Assembly (NCBI GenBank): GCA_037074615.1
Contig: CM073569.1
Location: 1,308,001 to 1,372,000, forward strand
Origin: Leucaena leucocephala
Lineage: Eukaryota > Streptophyta > Magnoliopsida > Fabales > Fabaceae
DNA: 64,000 nt
Direction of reading: 5' to 3'
Shown piece by piece: positions 1 through 14,262 of the stretch. The position numbers were made by a program, and so were the translations under genes. Under the pieces are notes generated by a model, which made no database searches, was not told the origin of the DNA, and was given only the letters and a program-made list of their open reading frames with translations. Each line of letters begins with the position of its first letter. Position 1 is the first letter of the stretch.

Positions 1-3000
1 AAATAGGCCAGTCATGGGAATCGTCCAAGATACACTTCTAGGATGCAGAAAAATCACTAAGAGAGATACCTTCATCACAAAGGTTTGATTTACACAACTC
101 TTCATTTTTGCATTTTACTTTATTGTTGTTGTATGATCCATTCGGAAGTATGATAAAAGCTACTCTTTTTAGGATGTTTTTATGAACATTTTGATGTGGT
201 GGGAAGATTTTGATGGGAAGGTCCCAGCTCCTGCAATACTGAAGCCAGAACCATTGTGGACTGGAAAGCAAGTTTTTAATCTAATCATACCAAAACAAAT
301 AAATCTCATTAGATATTCAAGCTGGCACCAAGAAGGTGAAACTGGGCATGTAACTCCAGGTGATACCGTTGTCAGAATAGAGAAAGGGGAATTACTTACT
401 GGAACTCTTTGCAAAAAGACGCTTGGAACATCTACTGGAAGTCTTGTACATGTCATTTGGTATTTAATTTCTGCATATAATTATTGCTATAGCATTTATG
501 CCTTCAATCGTTTCTGAATACAACAACAAATAAGATTATATCTACTACTACAACCTCTTTCGAAATAAGAAAACTTTTTTTTTTTAACTTCCCAAGTCTA
601 ACATTTTGTGAGGTTGGGGGGTGTTGATGAGTATAACCCATCTTCCAATAGGATTGTTGGTTGTATCATGGAATGTTCTTTGTAAAAAATAATGTTGAAG
701 TTTGTGGTTCTCACTGGCTATTTCAGTAAAATCCTATGTTCTTCCTCCTGCTCACTGAATGTCTGCTTTGAATATAGGGAGGAGGTTGGCCCTGATGCTG
801 CTCGTAAATTCCTTGGTCATACTCAGTGGCTTGTCAATTACTGGCTTTTGCAGAATGGTTTTACCATTGGAATTGGTGACACTATTGCGGATGCAGCAAC
901 AATGGAGACTATTAATCAGACTATTGCAAATGCTAAAGAGGAGGTGAAAAGGCTTATTAGGGATGCACAGGAGAAGAAGTTGGAGGCTGAACCTGGACGA
1001 ACAATGATGGAATCCTTCGAAAATAGAGTGAATCAGGTGCTCACATTGGATTGCACTGCTTTATTAAATTTTCTTGCTTCTTTAGTGAAGCCTAATGTTC
1101 TTTAATCTTTTGTGGGATACTCGTAGACATTGAATAAAGCTCGTGATGATGCTGGAAATAGTGCACAGAAAAGTTTGTCTGAGAGTAATAATCTGAAAGC
1201 AATGGTTACAGCTGGTTCAAAAGGAAGTTTCATTAACATATCTCAGATGACTGCTTGTGTGGGCCAGCAGAATGTTGAGGGTAAGCGAATACCATATGGG
1301 TTCATAGATCGGACATTGCCCCATTTTACAAAGGATGATTATGGGCCTGAAAGCCGTGGCTTTGTGGAGAACTCATACCTTCGTGGACTAACCCCTCAAG
1401 AGTTCTTTTTTCATGCCATGGGTGGTAGGGAAGGTCTTATTGATACTGCAGTTAAGACCTCTGAAACTGGGTACATCCAGAGGAGACTTGTAAAGGCTAT
1501 GGAGGATATTATGGTTAAATATGATGGTACAGTTAGGAACTCATTGGGAGATGTTATTCAATTTCTGTATGGAGAAGATGGTATGGATTCTGTTTGGATA
1601 GAAACACAGAAGTTGGATTCATTAAAAATGAAAAAATCAGAATTTGATAAGTCTTTCAGGTATGAGTTTGATGATGAAAACTGGAAACCTAATTATATGC
1701 TTGAAGAACCTGTAGAAGACTTGAAAACCATTAGAGAATTCCGGAATGTGTTTGAGGCTGAAGTTCAAAAGCTTGAAACAGACAGACACCAGCTTGCAAC
1801 TGAGATAGCAACTACTGGTGATAGTTCTTTGCCCCTACCTGTGAATCTGAAGAGACTGATCTGGAATGCTCAGAAGACATTTAAGGTGGATTTCCGAAGG
1901 CCTTCAGATATGCATCCTATGGAAATCGTTGAAGCCATTGATAAGCTCCAAGAGAGATTAAAGGTTGTTCCTGGTGAAGATCTATTGAGTCAAGAAGCTC
2001 AAAAGAATGCCACTCTCCTGTTCAACATTCTTCTCCGTAGCACTTTTGCTAGTAAGCGGGTCTTAGCAGAATACAGGCTTTCTCGTGAGGCGTTTGAGTG
2101 GGTTGTGGGGGAAATTGAGTCCCGATTCTTACAGTCACTTGTTGCCCCTGGAGAAATGATTGGTTGTGTTGCAGCTCAATCCATTGGTGAGCCAGCCACT
2201 CAAATGACTCTAAACACCTTTCACTATGCTGGTGTCAGTGCTAAGAATGTTACTCTTGGTGTTCCTAGGTTGAGGGAAATCATTAATGTAGCAAAGAGAA
2301 TCAAAACACCATCTCTCTCTGTCTACTTGAAACCCGAGGTCAATAAGACTAAAGAGAAGGCAAAGAATGTTCAATGTGCCTTGGAATATACTACTCTTAG
2401 GAGTGTTACGCAAGCCACTGAAGTATGGTATGATCCAGACCCAATGAGCACAATTATCGAAGAGGATGTTGATTTTGTGAAATCCTACTATGAAATGCCA
2501 GATGAAGAAATTTCCCCTGAAAAAATATCTCCTTGGTTGCTTCGTATAGAATTAAATCGTGAAATGATGGTGGATAAGAAGTTAAGTATGGCTGACATTG
2601 CTGAAAAGATCAACCTTGAATTTGACGATGATTTGACATGTATATTTAATGATGACAATGCTGAAAAACTTATCCTCCGTATCCGTATTATGAATGATGA
2701 AGCTCCCAAAGGAGAAATTCAGGATGAATCTGCGGAAGATGATGTATTTCTGAAGAAAATAGAGAGCAACATGCTGACTGAAATGGCCTTACGGGGCATC
2801 CCAGACATTAACAAAGTTTTTATTAAAAACACTAAGATTCAGAAGTTTGATGATGAACTAGGTTTCAGGCCTTATGATGAGTGGATGCTTGATACTGAAG
2901 GTGTCAACCTTTTAGCTGTGATGTGTCATGAAGATGTTGATGCATCAAGGACCACAAGCAATCACTTAATTGAAGTGATTGAAGTTCTAGGTATTGAAGC

Positions 3001-4989
3001 AGTTCGTCGTGCTCTTCTAGATGAGTTACGTGTTGTTATATCTTTTGATGGTTCTTACGTCAATTACCGGCATCTGGCTATTCTTTGTGATACAATGACT
3101 TATCGGGGCCACTTGATGGCAATAACTCGTCATGGCATTAACCGGAATGACACTGGGCCAATGATGAGGTGCTCATTTGAAGAGACGGTGGATATTCTCC
3201 TTGATGCTGCAGTATATGCTGAGTCTGATTACTTGAGGGGCGTCACTGAAAATATTATGTTAGGCCAGCTTGCTCCCATTGGAACTGGAAGCTGCGCCTT
3301 GTATCTCAATGACGAGATGCTGAAGAATGCTATTGAGCTCCAGCTACCTAGTTACATGGAAGGTCTTGACTTTGGCATGACACCTGCAAGATCCCCCTTC
3401 TCAGGAACTCCTTATCATGAAGGCATGATGTCACCAAGTTATTTGCTGAGTCCTAATCTGAGGCTGTCACCTACTAATGATGCACAATTTTCTCCGTATG
3501 TTGGTGGAATGGCGTTCTCCCCAACTTCTTCTCCTGGTTACAGTCCATCCTCACCAGGCTACAGTCCATCCTCACCTGGCTACAGTCCCACGTCACCCGG
3601 CTACAGTCCCACGTCACCCGGCTACAGTCCTACATCACCTGGTTACAGTCCCACCTCTCCTACTTACAGTCCTAGCTCTCCAGGATATAGTCCAACTAGT
3701 CCGGCATATTCACCTACAAGCCCTTCTTATTCGCCTACATCACCAAGCTACAGCCCCACCTCTCCAAGCTACAGCCCCACTTCACCAAGCTATAGCCCCA
3801 CCTCCCCAGCCTACAGCCCCACCTCCCCAGCTTACAGTCCTACTTCCCCTTCTTATAGCCCAACATCACCTTCCTACAGCCCAACTTCACCGTCCTACAG
3901 CCCAACATCACCGTCCTACAGCCCAACTTCACCCTCTTACAGCCCTACATCCCCATCATATAGCCCGACTTCACCAGCATATAGCCCCACATCTCCTGGC
4001 TACAGTCCTACATCACCTAGTTACAGTCCTACCTCACCAAGTTATAGCCCCACTTCCCCTAGTTACAATCCACAGTCAGCAAGGTACAGCCCATCACTGG
4101 CTTATTCCCCGAGCAGTCCAAGGCTGTCTCCATCAAGTCCATACAGCCCTACATCCCCAAATTACAGGTTATTCATCTCTGGATTTATGAAGTAGTATTT
4201 CATACTAAATGGTTTAAATAGAACCTGTAGGAATATCATGATAACTCTCGATATGATTGGTTTTTCTCTTGATTTCTACTTGTTTAATTGTTAGCCGGTT
4301 GGCTGATTCCTTTCTTCCCTACCATTCCTCTTTTTTTGTTGTTGTAATTGCTGTATTTTTTAGAAATCATAAAGTATAAATCAATTGCTAATTCATCCTG
4401 TGTTTGAGCTTTCCACTGAGTAGTTTGTCCAACTTTTTGTTTGATCCAGCCCCACGTCACCATCATATTCACCAACATCTCCATCTTATTCTCCATCTAG
4501 CCCAACATACAGCCCCAGCAGGTAAGTCAACTCCATTTATGATCAATGTTTTTGAAACATTTGGCTTATTATTGTACATGGAAGTTGCTCTTTGTCCTGC
4601 CTTCCATCTCTACATTGAGAACAGGGATGGCGTGAAAGACCCCTCTTTAATCTGTCATGAAAACAAGAGGGTTGGTTAGTTCAAAATCTGTTGTTTAACA
4701 ATGCATATTTTTGTCCCTTTTTTTAGCCCATATAACTCTGGTGTAAGCCCAGACTATAGCCCAAGCTCTCCTCAATTCAGGTTAGCATTTCTGTACTTTG
4801 TTCTTCAAATGTCACAGTCATACTGGTGTATAGAATTATTAACTGTGATTGATTTATGACTCTTGATTTTATGGGATACTTTGCAGTCCCAGTACTGGCT
4901 ACTCACCAAGTCAACCTGGGTACTCTCCTTCATCTACCAGCCAGTACACTCCACAGACTAGCGACAAGGATGATCGGAGTACTCGCTGA
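1..4989 (+). CDS. NRPB1: RNA polymerase II largest subunit, 3' part (5' end outside window)
   Basis: Largest catalytic subunit of nuclear RNA polymerase II. Exons read as 1-82, 173-459, 778-1036, 1127-4167, 4450-4521, 4727-4780 and 4887-4989; they join in one frame to about 1,298 residues ending at TGA 4987-4989. All junctions are GT-AG. The visible part runs from the funnel and cleft (KDVFMNILMWWEDFDGK at the second exon) through the bridge helix and trigger-loop region (GCVAAQSIGEPATQMTLNTF at about 2164-2223) to the C-terminal domain. The CTD starts near 3520 with about 25 uninterrupted YSPTSPx heptads, then degenerate ones. Three short introns split the distal CTD, and each joins at an AG/C or AG/T serine codon. 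The tail after the last heptads is short and ends SDKDDRSTR. No lesion was seen. The N-terminal third (clamp, active-site aspartates) lies upstream of the window. Confidence 0.97.
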
Positions 4990-6127
4990 GGTATATATTG
5001 CTTTAGAGAGCTTTAATGAAGTGAGATTGACTGAGTGAGTTATGAATTTTAAGCTTCTATATTAATGAACGGTTTACACTCCATGGTTTATTTTGGATGA
5101 ACAAAAACCCCTTGGGGCCCAAAGATTAACTTAATAACAGGTTTAAAAAAAAAATGTTGACGAAGAATTACAAATATCGATCTAGATACTTGTAAATATG
5201 TGTGGGTATTAGTTGCAAATCATTGAGAATGACTTATAGGACTTAAATGTCTGATTTGCAAATAATTCTCATAGTTGCAGTTATCTGAAATGATATTTGT
5301 AACTCATCTTTTGATAATTTTTTTTAACTTCATTGTTGTTAAATTGATCTTTTGAGACCTAAGTATCATTTTCCAATAATGTAATTCAAAATGTTAAATA
5401 TACGGAAAGTGAACACTGAACAGTGGTATCAGGATAGAAAATAACAGAATAATAACTTTTTTGCCTATGTAAAATGAATAAAATTTCCTTTATCAGACCC
5501 GAGAATAAGTTCATTCGTGAATTTATTATTGTAACTAGGTGGGTCTCCCATCCCATGTGAATAATGGGAGATGCAATGGGCTTTATATTTTATCATATTG
5601 ATATTTTGCCGAATTTTATTCATATATCATTGGTCAATTTGCAGTTAAATGTAGATATCATGACGAATTGACAATTGTTAATGCTAAAATGCCACTTTAG
5701 GCCACTCGCAGCGGATTGAACACTGAAGCCTTGCTGGGTCCTCTGAGAAAGTTTCATTCTTATGTTGTCAAGCTTTTACCCTCATGATAATGTTACTCTA
5801 GCATTTGTTGGTGGGAAATATCACGTTGATCAGGGCACTTTCGCATTTGGGCAACCACAACATTTTTACTGACTAAGCGATCTATACATACTTGTCTGTT
5901 TCGTATGGTCGCTGAATAACTAAATTATTGTCAGCAAGGTTTAAATATGGTCGCTGAATGAGTTTCGTATCTGTAAAAAAATTGAATATTATTTGTATAT
6001 TTATTAGTTTCACCTAAAAGAACCATGGTAATGAGACTCTTTTTGGGAACTATTAGGAGGGTTTAGATCTGGTTATCTCTACTCTATTTCTAGCCCATCC
6101 TTATTATAGGTCCGGATGGCCGAAAAT
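4990..6127. other. NRPB1 3' flank, no gene seen
   Basis: AT-rich sequence after the NRPB1 stop. The first few hundred bases are probably 3' UTR; I see no gene, RNA gene or clear repeat here. Confidence 0.6.
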
Positions 6128-6140
6128 GATAGTTTAACGT

Positions 6141-6316
6141 CGTCCGAATGGTAAGCGGCTCGGTATCGCTTAAGCAAGGTCTCGAGTTCGAGCTTTGGTG
6201 AATGTAAAAAATTCCCGTTGGGAGACTCACTTACCATAGTCAGGTGCGCGACGTGGGTCGGATTCGGATATAGTTGAGGCAAAGCTCCGGTGAATTGGAT
6301 GTGCAACTAAAAAAAA
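6141..6316 (+). mobile_element. tRNA-derived SINE, family A, copy 1
   Basis: About 176 bp ending in an A run, flanked by perfect 13-bp direct repeats GATAGTTTAACGT at 6128-6140 and 6317-6329 (target-site duplication). It has an A-box-like region (GTCCGAATGGTAAG) and a B-box-like region (GAGTTCGAGC), as expected of a tRNA-derived pol III promoter. The same core (GGGAGACTCAC, then GCCAGGTGCGCGAC-like sequence) occurs in five other copies in this window. I do not know the family name. Confidence 0.9.
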
Positions 6317-6329
6317 GATAGTTTAACGT

Positions 6330-7418
6330 TGTCGATGTGAATGTGCAGTTGTTTCTTAAGGACAAGAATGTGCAGGATTATTACAAATCAGGATTGTGCC
6401 ATTTCTGTAAGTGGGAACAGTTGACCATATAATTTTTTTTTTAAAAAAAGGTTGGTTTCATCATTATATAAGAGTTGGGTGAAGTCTTTTTTTTATTTAA
6501 GTAATACTGGTAGAATAAGCTATTAATTATTTTTAGCTGTAAATTTTGGCACTAATGACTCCACAACAAACTCCCAGTGGACCATATATTTGTAGTGTGC
6601 TCCGCAGGTCCTTTGGAAGAACTCGATCCAAGTCTTCCAAAACAAAAAAAGGCCCAAAACACAAGAACATAGTTTCATCCGACCCTCGAAATTATGGATT
6701 ATATATGGTTCTAAATTTGAAGGGCAATCGATATTATCTATACCAATAAATCAATTATTAATATTTACTAAAAAATATCTAAATAATTTAACTTTTTTAT
6801 ACATATCTAAATAATTTAACTTACACATAAAAATTAGTTAATATCAAAAAATTGATTTCATTTTTTCACTTATAGCTTTAATTTTTCATCTTTACAAGCT
6901 GCATGGGAAAGATTGTTCATTTACTATTCATCAGATAGGCCAAGCCTTTTTATTTAATTTTTTTTCAAAAAATTACTAATTATTTTCAATTATTCGTAAA
7001 ATTTTGTACATTTCAACCTTTAAAATTTTCTCAATCCTTAATAAATGTTTATTTATAATTAAGAAAAAATAAAAAATATCCAGACACAAATAAACCCCTC
7101 AACTTATGTAATCACAATTTTTGTTCTTTCTTGGTCGCAACAAAAAAAAAAACACTAGTTCTTCACAAAAATAAAATGCGGTACTAAAAAATGAAATGAA
7201 ATAAAATACCGTACATCCAAAAAAGTAGAGCAGTTTTTTAAAAATCCTCAAAAACGAGGGATGGCGCCACCGAGGTGCAACGGGTCCGCGACATGTAAGC
7301 GATATACATGTAATCCAGAACCCAGAAACCGCATTCATAGCTTTTGTCAGCATTGAGAATCCCACGTGGTTTCGTTTCGGTAATCGGTTCAGTGTTTGAA
7401 TCAAACTGCACCGGCACG
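6330..7418. other. Intergenic AT-rich sequence and PLD 5' leader
   Basis: Very AT-rich with many homopolymer A/T runs. The GC content rises from about 7250, where the 5' leader of the phospholipase D gene probably begins. No separate gene is seen. Confidence 0.55.
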
Positions 7419-10400
7419 ATGTCGGAGAACGGTAATGGCGAGACGGGGATAAGCTATCTTCACGGCGACCTGGACTTGACCATCTTCGAGGCTCGAAACT
7501 TGCCCAACATGGATGTCTCTGAGCATTTCCGCCGTTGCGTCACCGCCTGTGGCACTATCAAGTTCCATTCCGCTGGCGACCAGAAGACCCGCCGTCGCCG
7601 GAGGATTATCACTAGCGACTCATACGTTACCATCTCGGTGCCGCAGTCTACTGTTGCTCGCACGCGTGTGATAAAGAATACGCCGAACCCTCAGTGGAAC
7701 GAGCGGTTCAGTATCCCCTTGGCACACCCCGTGGAGTATTTGGAATTTCGAGTCAAAGACGACGACGTATTTGGTGCTCAGCTTGTGGGAACTGTCCATA
7801 TTCCTGCACAGAGAATTGCTTCCGGTGAGTTTATCGCCGGATGGTCCCCCATTCTTGGTTCTTCCGGTAAGCCTCCCAAGCCAGACACCGCTCTGCGTAT
7901 AGAAATGAAGTTCATAGCCGTGGAAGAGAACTTCTTGTACCAGCGAGGCATTGCGGCTGATCCGGAGCACAAGGGCGTGAGGCAAACGTATTTTCCTGTG
8001 CGGAAGGGAAGCTCGGTGAGGTTGTACCAAGATGCCCATGTTCCTAACGGCATCCTACCTGTGATAAAGCTAGAGGGAGGAGAGGTTTACAAGCATGGAA
8101 AGTGTTGGGAGGATATTTGTTATGCCATATCTGAGGCTCATCATATGGTTTATCTTGTGGGTTGGTCAATCTACCACAAAGTAAAGATTGTGAGGGAACC
8201 TAGCAGGCCTTTGCCACGAGGTGGGGATTTAACTCTTGGTGAATTGCTCAAATACAAATCTGAAGAAGGGGTGCGAGTTCTCTTGCTGATTTGGGATGAT
8301 AAGACTTCCCATGACAAGTTGTTCTTCAAGTCGGTGAGACTCTGACCTGCAAATTCAATTTTCAATAAGACGTTTTACCATTTAGACAAGTGCACTGAAG
8401 TACTTTTGAGTTGAGTCCTAAGCTAATCGAGCTTTCAGTGCAGGCTGGAGTAATGCAGACACATGATGAAGAAACCAGGAAATTTTTTAAGCATTCTTCC
8501 ATTATGTGTGTTCTAGCACCTCGGTATGCTAGCTGCAAGTTGAGTTATATGAAGCAACAAGTAATGATTTCTATGTTCAGGAATTTGATTTACCTTTTAT
8601 TAGTTTGTTGAACTGCAGTTGATGACTTGAATGATATTAATTCTTTAGTTGCTTAAACTTGATGTCTCCTGCATATGGTATTGGAGGTAAGATTCTATAT
8701 GAGCTAATTTTTTTTGGGTGTTAATTTTCCATTTCCCAGTAGTTTTTAAATTCCCTGTATTTGTAAATGTAAACTGGTTTATGGAAAATGTATCTCAAAT
8801 TCTCCTTCTACTCACTCTTTCTCTATTAGTTTGCTTTGACAAAAACATGTTCATTTACTCTGACACTCCTATTCATTTCTCTACTTGCTAATAACTTTAA
8901 TTCTTTAGCGATCTTTGTTAAATTGTCTTTTGAGACAAACTTCTTTGTAAAATTGTTTGTGAATTCATACAGGTTGTTGGAACTGTTTTCACACATCACC
9001 AAAAATGTGTCCTTGTGGACACGCAGGCTTTTGGTAATAACCGTAAGATAACTGCTTTTTTAGGAGGCCTTGATCTATGTGATGGTCGCTATGACACACC
9101 TGAGCATCGACTTTTTCGTGATCTTGATACTGTATTTTCGGGTGACTTTCACAATCCTACATTTTCAGTAAGTTGTCAGTCCAGTTTTTTCTATTTTACA
9201 GTCATTTTTGGTAATGAGCATGTGTTGGCCATAGACATAGTGATTTATTATGATGATACACTGAATTTTTAATTTTTTTATAAAAAAATAAATAAATTGT
9301 TACACCATTCAATTTATGGTGCAGCTCGTATCTTTTGTTTTTGATAGGCTGGAACAAGGGCTCCTAGGCAGCCGTGGCATGATTTGCACTGCAGAATAGA
9401 TGGACCTGCTGCATATGATGTTCTTCTTAATTTTGAGCAGCGTTGGAGAAAAGCAACAAAATGGAAAGAGTTTGGAATACTTTTCAAAAAGGCTTCCCAT
9501 TGGCATGATGATGCTTTACTGAAAATAGATCGCATCTCATGGATATTAAGTCCTTCCTTGCCTCGCTCAAAGGATGGTAGCACAACTGTTCCAGGAGATA
9601 ATCCTTTACTATGGGTCAACAGCGAAGATGATCCTGATAACTGGCACGTTCAGGTTAGAAAATGCTAGTTTGGCTGATTTATGTTATCGCAAGTTAATCA
9701 GTTTTTATTTTGGGAGATCTTTCGGTTTTTTTACACTGTTTCCAATTCTTATTCAGCTATATGATTTTACAGATATTCCGCTCCATTGATTCAGGATCCC
9801 TGAAAGGGTTTCCCAAAAGTGTTGATCTTGCTCGGTCTCAGGTTTATGTATTAGTACTATTTCTCTCCTTTTAAATTCGTCCTATTGTACATATAACTGA
9901 GAATATTCTTACTCAAGTACTCTTCATCACTTGCTTGTGATAAAGACCTGTGAGTTTAAGGACCTATGTATAAAGTTTAATATATTATGCACTAAAGTGA
10001 TTTGAATCATGTATCATAGTTTCTAATGAGTTTATTTTGATGCAGAATCTAACCTGCGCTAAAAATTTAGTAATAGATAAAAGCATTCAAACAGGATACA
10101 TTCAAGCGATCAGATCTGCTCAACACTTTATCTATATTGAAAACCAATATTTTCTTGGATCATCGTATGCTTGGCCATCTTATAAGGATGCAGGTAATCT
10201 TAAAATTTAGAATGGTTTGTTTATGGTGATTCTCTCTTTTAAAACACAGCTTAGCCATTTCTAGCAGTTTATTTTTTTATTTCCATATTATTTGATTTCG
10301 ATTGTTGCCTAGTCATATGTTGTCATCTACTCATCTTTGTGCAGGAGCTGATAATCTCATTCCAATGGAACTGGCACTCAAAATTGCTAGTAAAATCAGA

Positions 10401-11976
10401 GCCAAGGAGAGATTTGCAGTGTATATTGTTTTACCAATGTGGCCTGAGGGTGATCCTAATTCAGCAGCTATGCAAGAAATCCTCTTTTGGCAGGTACTAT
10501 GACCAATGATGGAATTCTATGGTATACAAACTTGAAGTTTCTAATGCTTTGAAGATCTTAAAATTAACAGCAATAGGCAATAGCAATTATCTATTCTTAG
10601 TTCTACCTTTTCTGTATTCAGAGCCAGACAATGCAAACGATGTATGATGTTGTTGCAAGAGAATTAAAATCAATGCAACTTGTTGATTTGCACCCACAAG
10701 ATTACCTCAACTTCTATTGCCTTGGTAACCGGGAAGAATTCCATGAAGAAAACTCAAGTTCAAATGGTGCTTCGGTAATTACTTTCAATGGGCTTGGTTA
10801 CTGCAGTCTGCAGCTATATCCTTGTCTTACTTGTCAAATAATTTTCTTGTGCTATGTATTTGTCAATTTAAAATTGTTTTATACAAGCGAAGGAATTCAG
10901 AAATATTATTATTTGGGGATATAAAGGTGCATGACATGGTGAAATCCTTGTTTAGTTAACAACTTAAATTTTGTTGCAGTTCAAGAACTAGCTGTAATTA
11001 AAATTTTATTATCAGGTCTGCAGTTCGCATAAACATTGCCGATTTATGATTTATGTGCATGCTAAGGGGATGATTGTTGACGATGAGTATGTTATCGTGG
11101 GATCTGCTAATATAAATCAAAGGTCTATGGCTGGCACAAAAGATACTGAGATAGCTATGGGTGCATATCAACCTCATCACACTTGGTTTGCCAGGAAAAG
11201 ACATCCGTGCGGTCAGGTTTGTGTTTGGCAAAGATACTTCTGGCTGCAGCAAATATTTGAATTGGAGATATTTTCCCTTCTTTTACTATTTACAAATTGC
11301 ACGTCAATGACCTGGAAATCACATAACTCATCAAATGATCATATGTCCTCAGTGTACTAAAATCATAGTACATCATATTGTATTATACACAAGTGAAACT
11401 GGGAACCACCTTTATCTTGTGCTGAGTGATTACTTTCTTTGATTTACTAAACTACTGAATGATGTAATATATGAGAAAAACAGAAGATATTGGCTGGGTT
11501 GACTTTTCTTTGTTATAACCATGGATTTCTCTCATTTTTCATGATATTGGTATATCTGGAACATGTAATCATTGTTAAAAGTTAAAACCTTGCCATACAT
11601 TGCGTCCATACCATATCGTGTCATCAGTTCTGTGTTGCATAGCATGAGAAAGATGAATTGGCGTTTTTGGTGGCTGCAGATTTATGGTTACAGAATGTCA
11701 CTGTGGGCAGAGCATCTTGGGATGTTAGAGGCAAATTTTGAAGAACCAGAGAGTTTGGAATGTTTGCGTAAGGTGAATTCCATTGCGGAAGAGAATTGGA
11801 GAAGATACTCGTCGGAGGACTTCTCATCATTGCAGGGGCATATTCTGAAGTATCCTGTACAAGTAGATGCTGATGGCAAGGTTTGCCCTTTACCTGAATA
11901 TGAGACTTTCGTGGATGTTGGCGGCAAAGTAATGGGATCTCATTTCCCTACAATTCCTGATATTCTAACAACATAG
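7419..11976 (+). CDS. PLDDELTA: Phospholipase D delta
   Basis: Hydrolyses membrane phospholipids to phosphatidic acid at the plasma membrane. Ten exons: 7419-8333, 8444-8560, 8973-9167, 9348-9653, 9773-9841, 10046-10193, 10345-10493, 10622-10774, 11016-11216, 11680-11976, giving 849 residues, close to the usual length of about 860. The start is the ATG in CACGATGTCGGAG; the frame is open further upstream but only from non-ATG codons. Residues 10-175 form the C2 domain (calcium-dependent lipid binding), interrupted by a basic stretch (QKTRRRRR) typical of the delta class. Both catalytic HKD motifs are intact: H353-K355-D360 (THHQKCVLVD) and H699-K701-D706 (YVHAKGMIVDD). IENQYF follows in exon 6. 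The C-terminus ends IPDILTT, as in the family. By position this corresponds to Arabidopsis PLD delta, which neighbours NRPB1. Calcium, oleate and microtubule links are known for the family, not visible here. Confidence 0.96.
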
Positions 11977-14262
11977 TGCTCTCGAGTTCATGTTCATGAA
12001 TGATTGCTTCAGATTCAGCCAACTGGCAAATGGCAAAGAGGAATGAGGAAGAAAGAGGGTGAACAAGTTCTTATTTTTCTGGACAGAAATTAGTTTATTG
12101 GCCGAAATAATACACTAAATCTCTAACCCGGTAGTCATTCATAGATATACATGACAATGGGACGATATAATATGCAGAGTTTTTCATTGACCATTTTTTT
12201 CAAAAAAAAAAAAAATTGGAATCACTTATTGTTCCCTAATTTTATAGTTTTTTTTCTTTTATTGTCTGATTTAAATATGTTGGTATTTGACCACTCCATG
12301 TCTTTTATTTTTATTTGTCTACATTATAAATATTGAGTTGAGAATATTTACGTATAACTTAATATTTTAGTTTGAAAATAAATGTTTTTAAAGTATAGAT
12401 TATAGATCAAAATCATGAGTCATAGTTTCCCAAACCAGAGGAATATGGGATGCCTTTGGGGTGGAGTAAAGATTGGATTTATCTTTGCATTGACTTGTTC
12501 ATCCCGACAAAACAAGACAGGTTGAGCATTCATGGATCGGATTTTCATGGTCATCTCGACTCATACGTGATACTGGCCTGTAATCTTTAATTTGGATGTT
12601 GACAAAAATTGGAAGATGTTTCGATTTAAAGCAGACAAAATTGTTGTTTTTATTTTAACATTATCATGTAAATATTACTAATGATAATGATTTTAGTGTT
12701 TTTACTGATAATTAAAGGACTATAGATTAAAACAAAAGTCTTTAAGGTGGAATGAGGGCTCCATTTGGAGTTTCTACGGTTTAGATTTTCTCTTTGTTTT
12801 AGATGAAAATCTAAAGCAAAGAGAATATTTTATATAGTATCATGTGAAAGAAAATTGAATTTATTATTGAAAAATTAGAAATTTAAAACTTTAAATATGG
12901 ATAACCTAACTTAGATTTAGATAGTTTAAATCTCATCACCACAATAAATGATTCTTTTTTTTCCACAGAATGAGTCAGCACCTAGATCTCCTTTAACTGT
13001 ATTAGTATTATCGGTACATGTAACTCTCATGATACCATTTCTTGTTTAGAATTTCCCATTAACACAAATGATTCTTAAGCCTCAGCTAATGCTTAATTTC
13101 ATTTAATTAAATAAAAGCATATATATATAAATTCAAACTTAGCTTTGTGTATGAAAATACTGGTATTAGAAAAAATTACCTTCAATTAAGTCTTATAGTT
13201 AAATGGCACTTTCCTTAAAAAGTAAAAGGTGAATGTCATGTATTTGGGCATCCATCTCTACGTCAAAGTCATTTCTTGTCTCCGTAATGTAATTAAATTG
13301 TGTTAAGGCATATATCGATATGGCTTGATTTTTTAACGGAAGCAAGTCAACCGCTATTCAGTAAATATCCTTGTAATAGGGGGGGGGGGGATGCGATTTT
13401 CCCTAGTAAGCAATTTTTTAATTAAGACCAGTTGACTTAATCTCATATCACTCCAGTACTTATTATAAGTCTACTTAAAAAAAAAAATTAATCCTATATA
13501 TAAGTCTATATAGAGATTTTTAATGACTATTTTTTAATTTTATTTTTATTTAATTCTTGTTAAAAAGACGTGAGAATAATTTGTAAATACAAAAAGAGAA
13601 TAAGGTTAACTTTTAAAAATTTTATCAATTTAAAGTATATTTAAATGACTTAACTACATAGAGAGAATTGGGTCAAAATATGATATATGATAAGAACTGG
13701 GAGTGTTACCAATCATGTCAAAGTCCAACATTTCATATCGCCTTTCTTATCCATACTGCTCAACAACCTCAGCATTTACTCCCAACTTTCAACTACATTC
13801 ATTGTACACATCTCCATTTGTCTACTCAGGTTTTATGGTGTCTCACGCACCTACGTCATTAACATTATTATCTGCATTGCTGGATATATATTGCATCTTC
13901 AACTTGCTCTCCTATAAAGAACTAGTATACTCATAAACTAAACTATTGATCATGAATATATGCTGAACTAAATCCTCTTCGTATTGGATCTTTTACTTTC
14001 TCATATATGGAGTAAGTCAGAGATCATAATGTCTCGTCAATTTTATAGCTTGCTATCTATAGGAAGTGGAGACTGAGCTGTTTTATAGCTATTATTTATC
14101 ATGTGCATGATGGAACAAAAACTTAACCTGTACCACCTAACCTAACCACACTAACGAACAATAATTAATGTTAATATATATATACAAGAGGATTGAACTT
14201 CATTATATTTCAATCACAGAGATAAAACTGATACCTAAGAATTCCAAAACCTAGGCATTATC
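11977..14262. other. Long AT-rich intergenic region, no gene recognised
   Basis: The beginning is the PLD 3' UTR. The rest is AT-rich. Around 13730-13930 base composition is more even and there is a TATAAAG at about 13914, but no convincing coding region follows at once. I found no long direct or inverted repeat by eye. Confidence 0.5.
13379..13390. repeat. 12-base G homopolymer
   Basis: A run of twelve G in otherwise AT-rich sequence. Such runs are prone to length error in sequencing and assembly. Confidence 0.9.

Noticed and set aside
3477..4190. Long second open frame across the CTD repeats
   Set aside because: It is the repeat-driven shadow of the YSPTSPS heptads in another frame; no family features.
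6079..6306. Antisense open frame with a peptide repeated at 17683, 55398 and 61026
   Set aside because: The shared peptide (VSESPN...LETSLKRY) is only the reverse strand of the SINE, not a gene family.
7344..7418. N-terminal extension of PLD delta
   Set aside because: The frame is open upstream but has no ATG; the family start fits the ATG at 7419.
13668..13936. Three overlapping open frames of 64-77 codons
   Set aside because: No frame has a family signature, and the three compete; likely noncoding.
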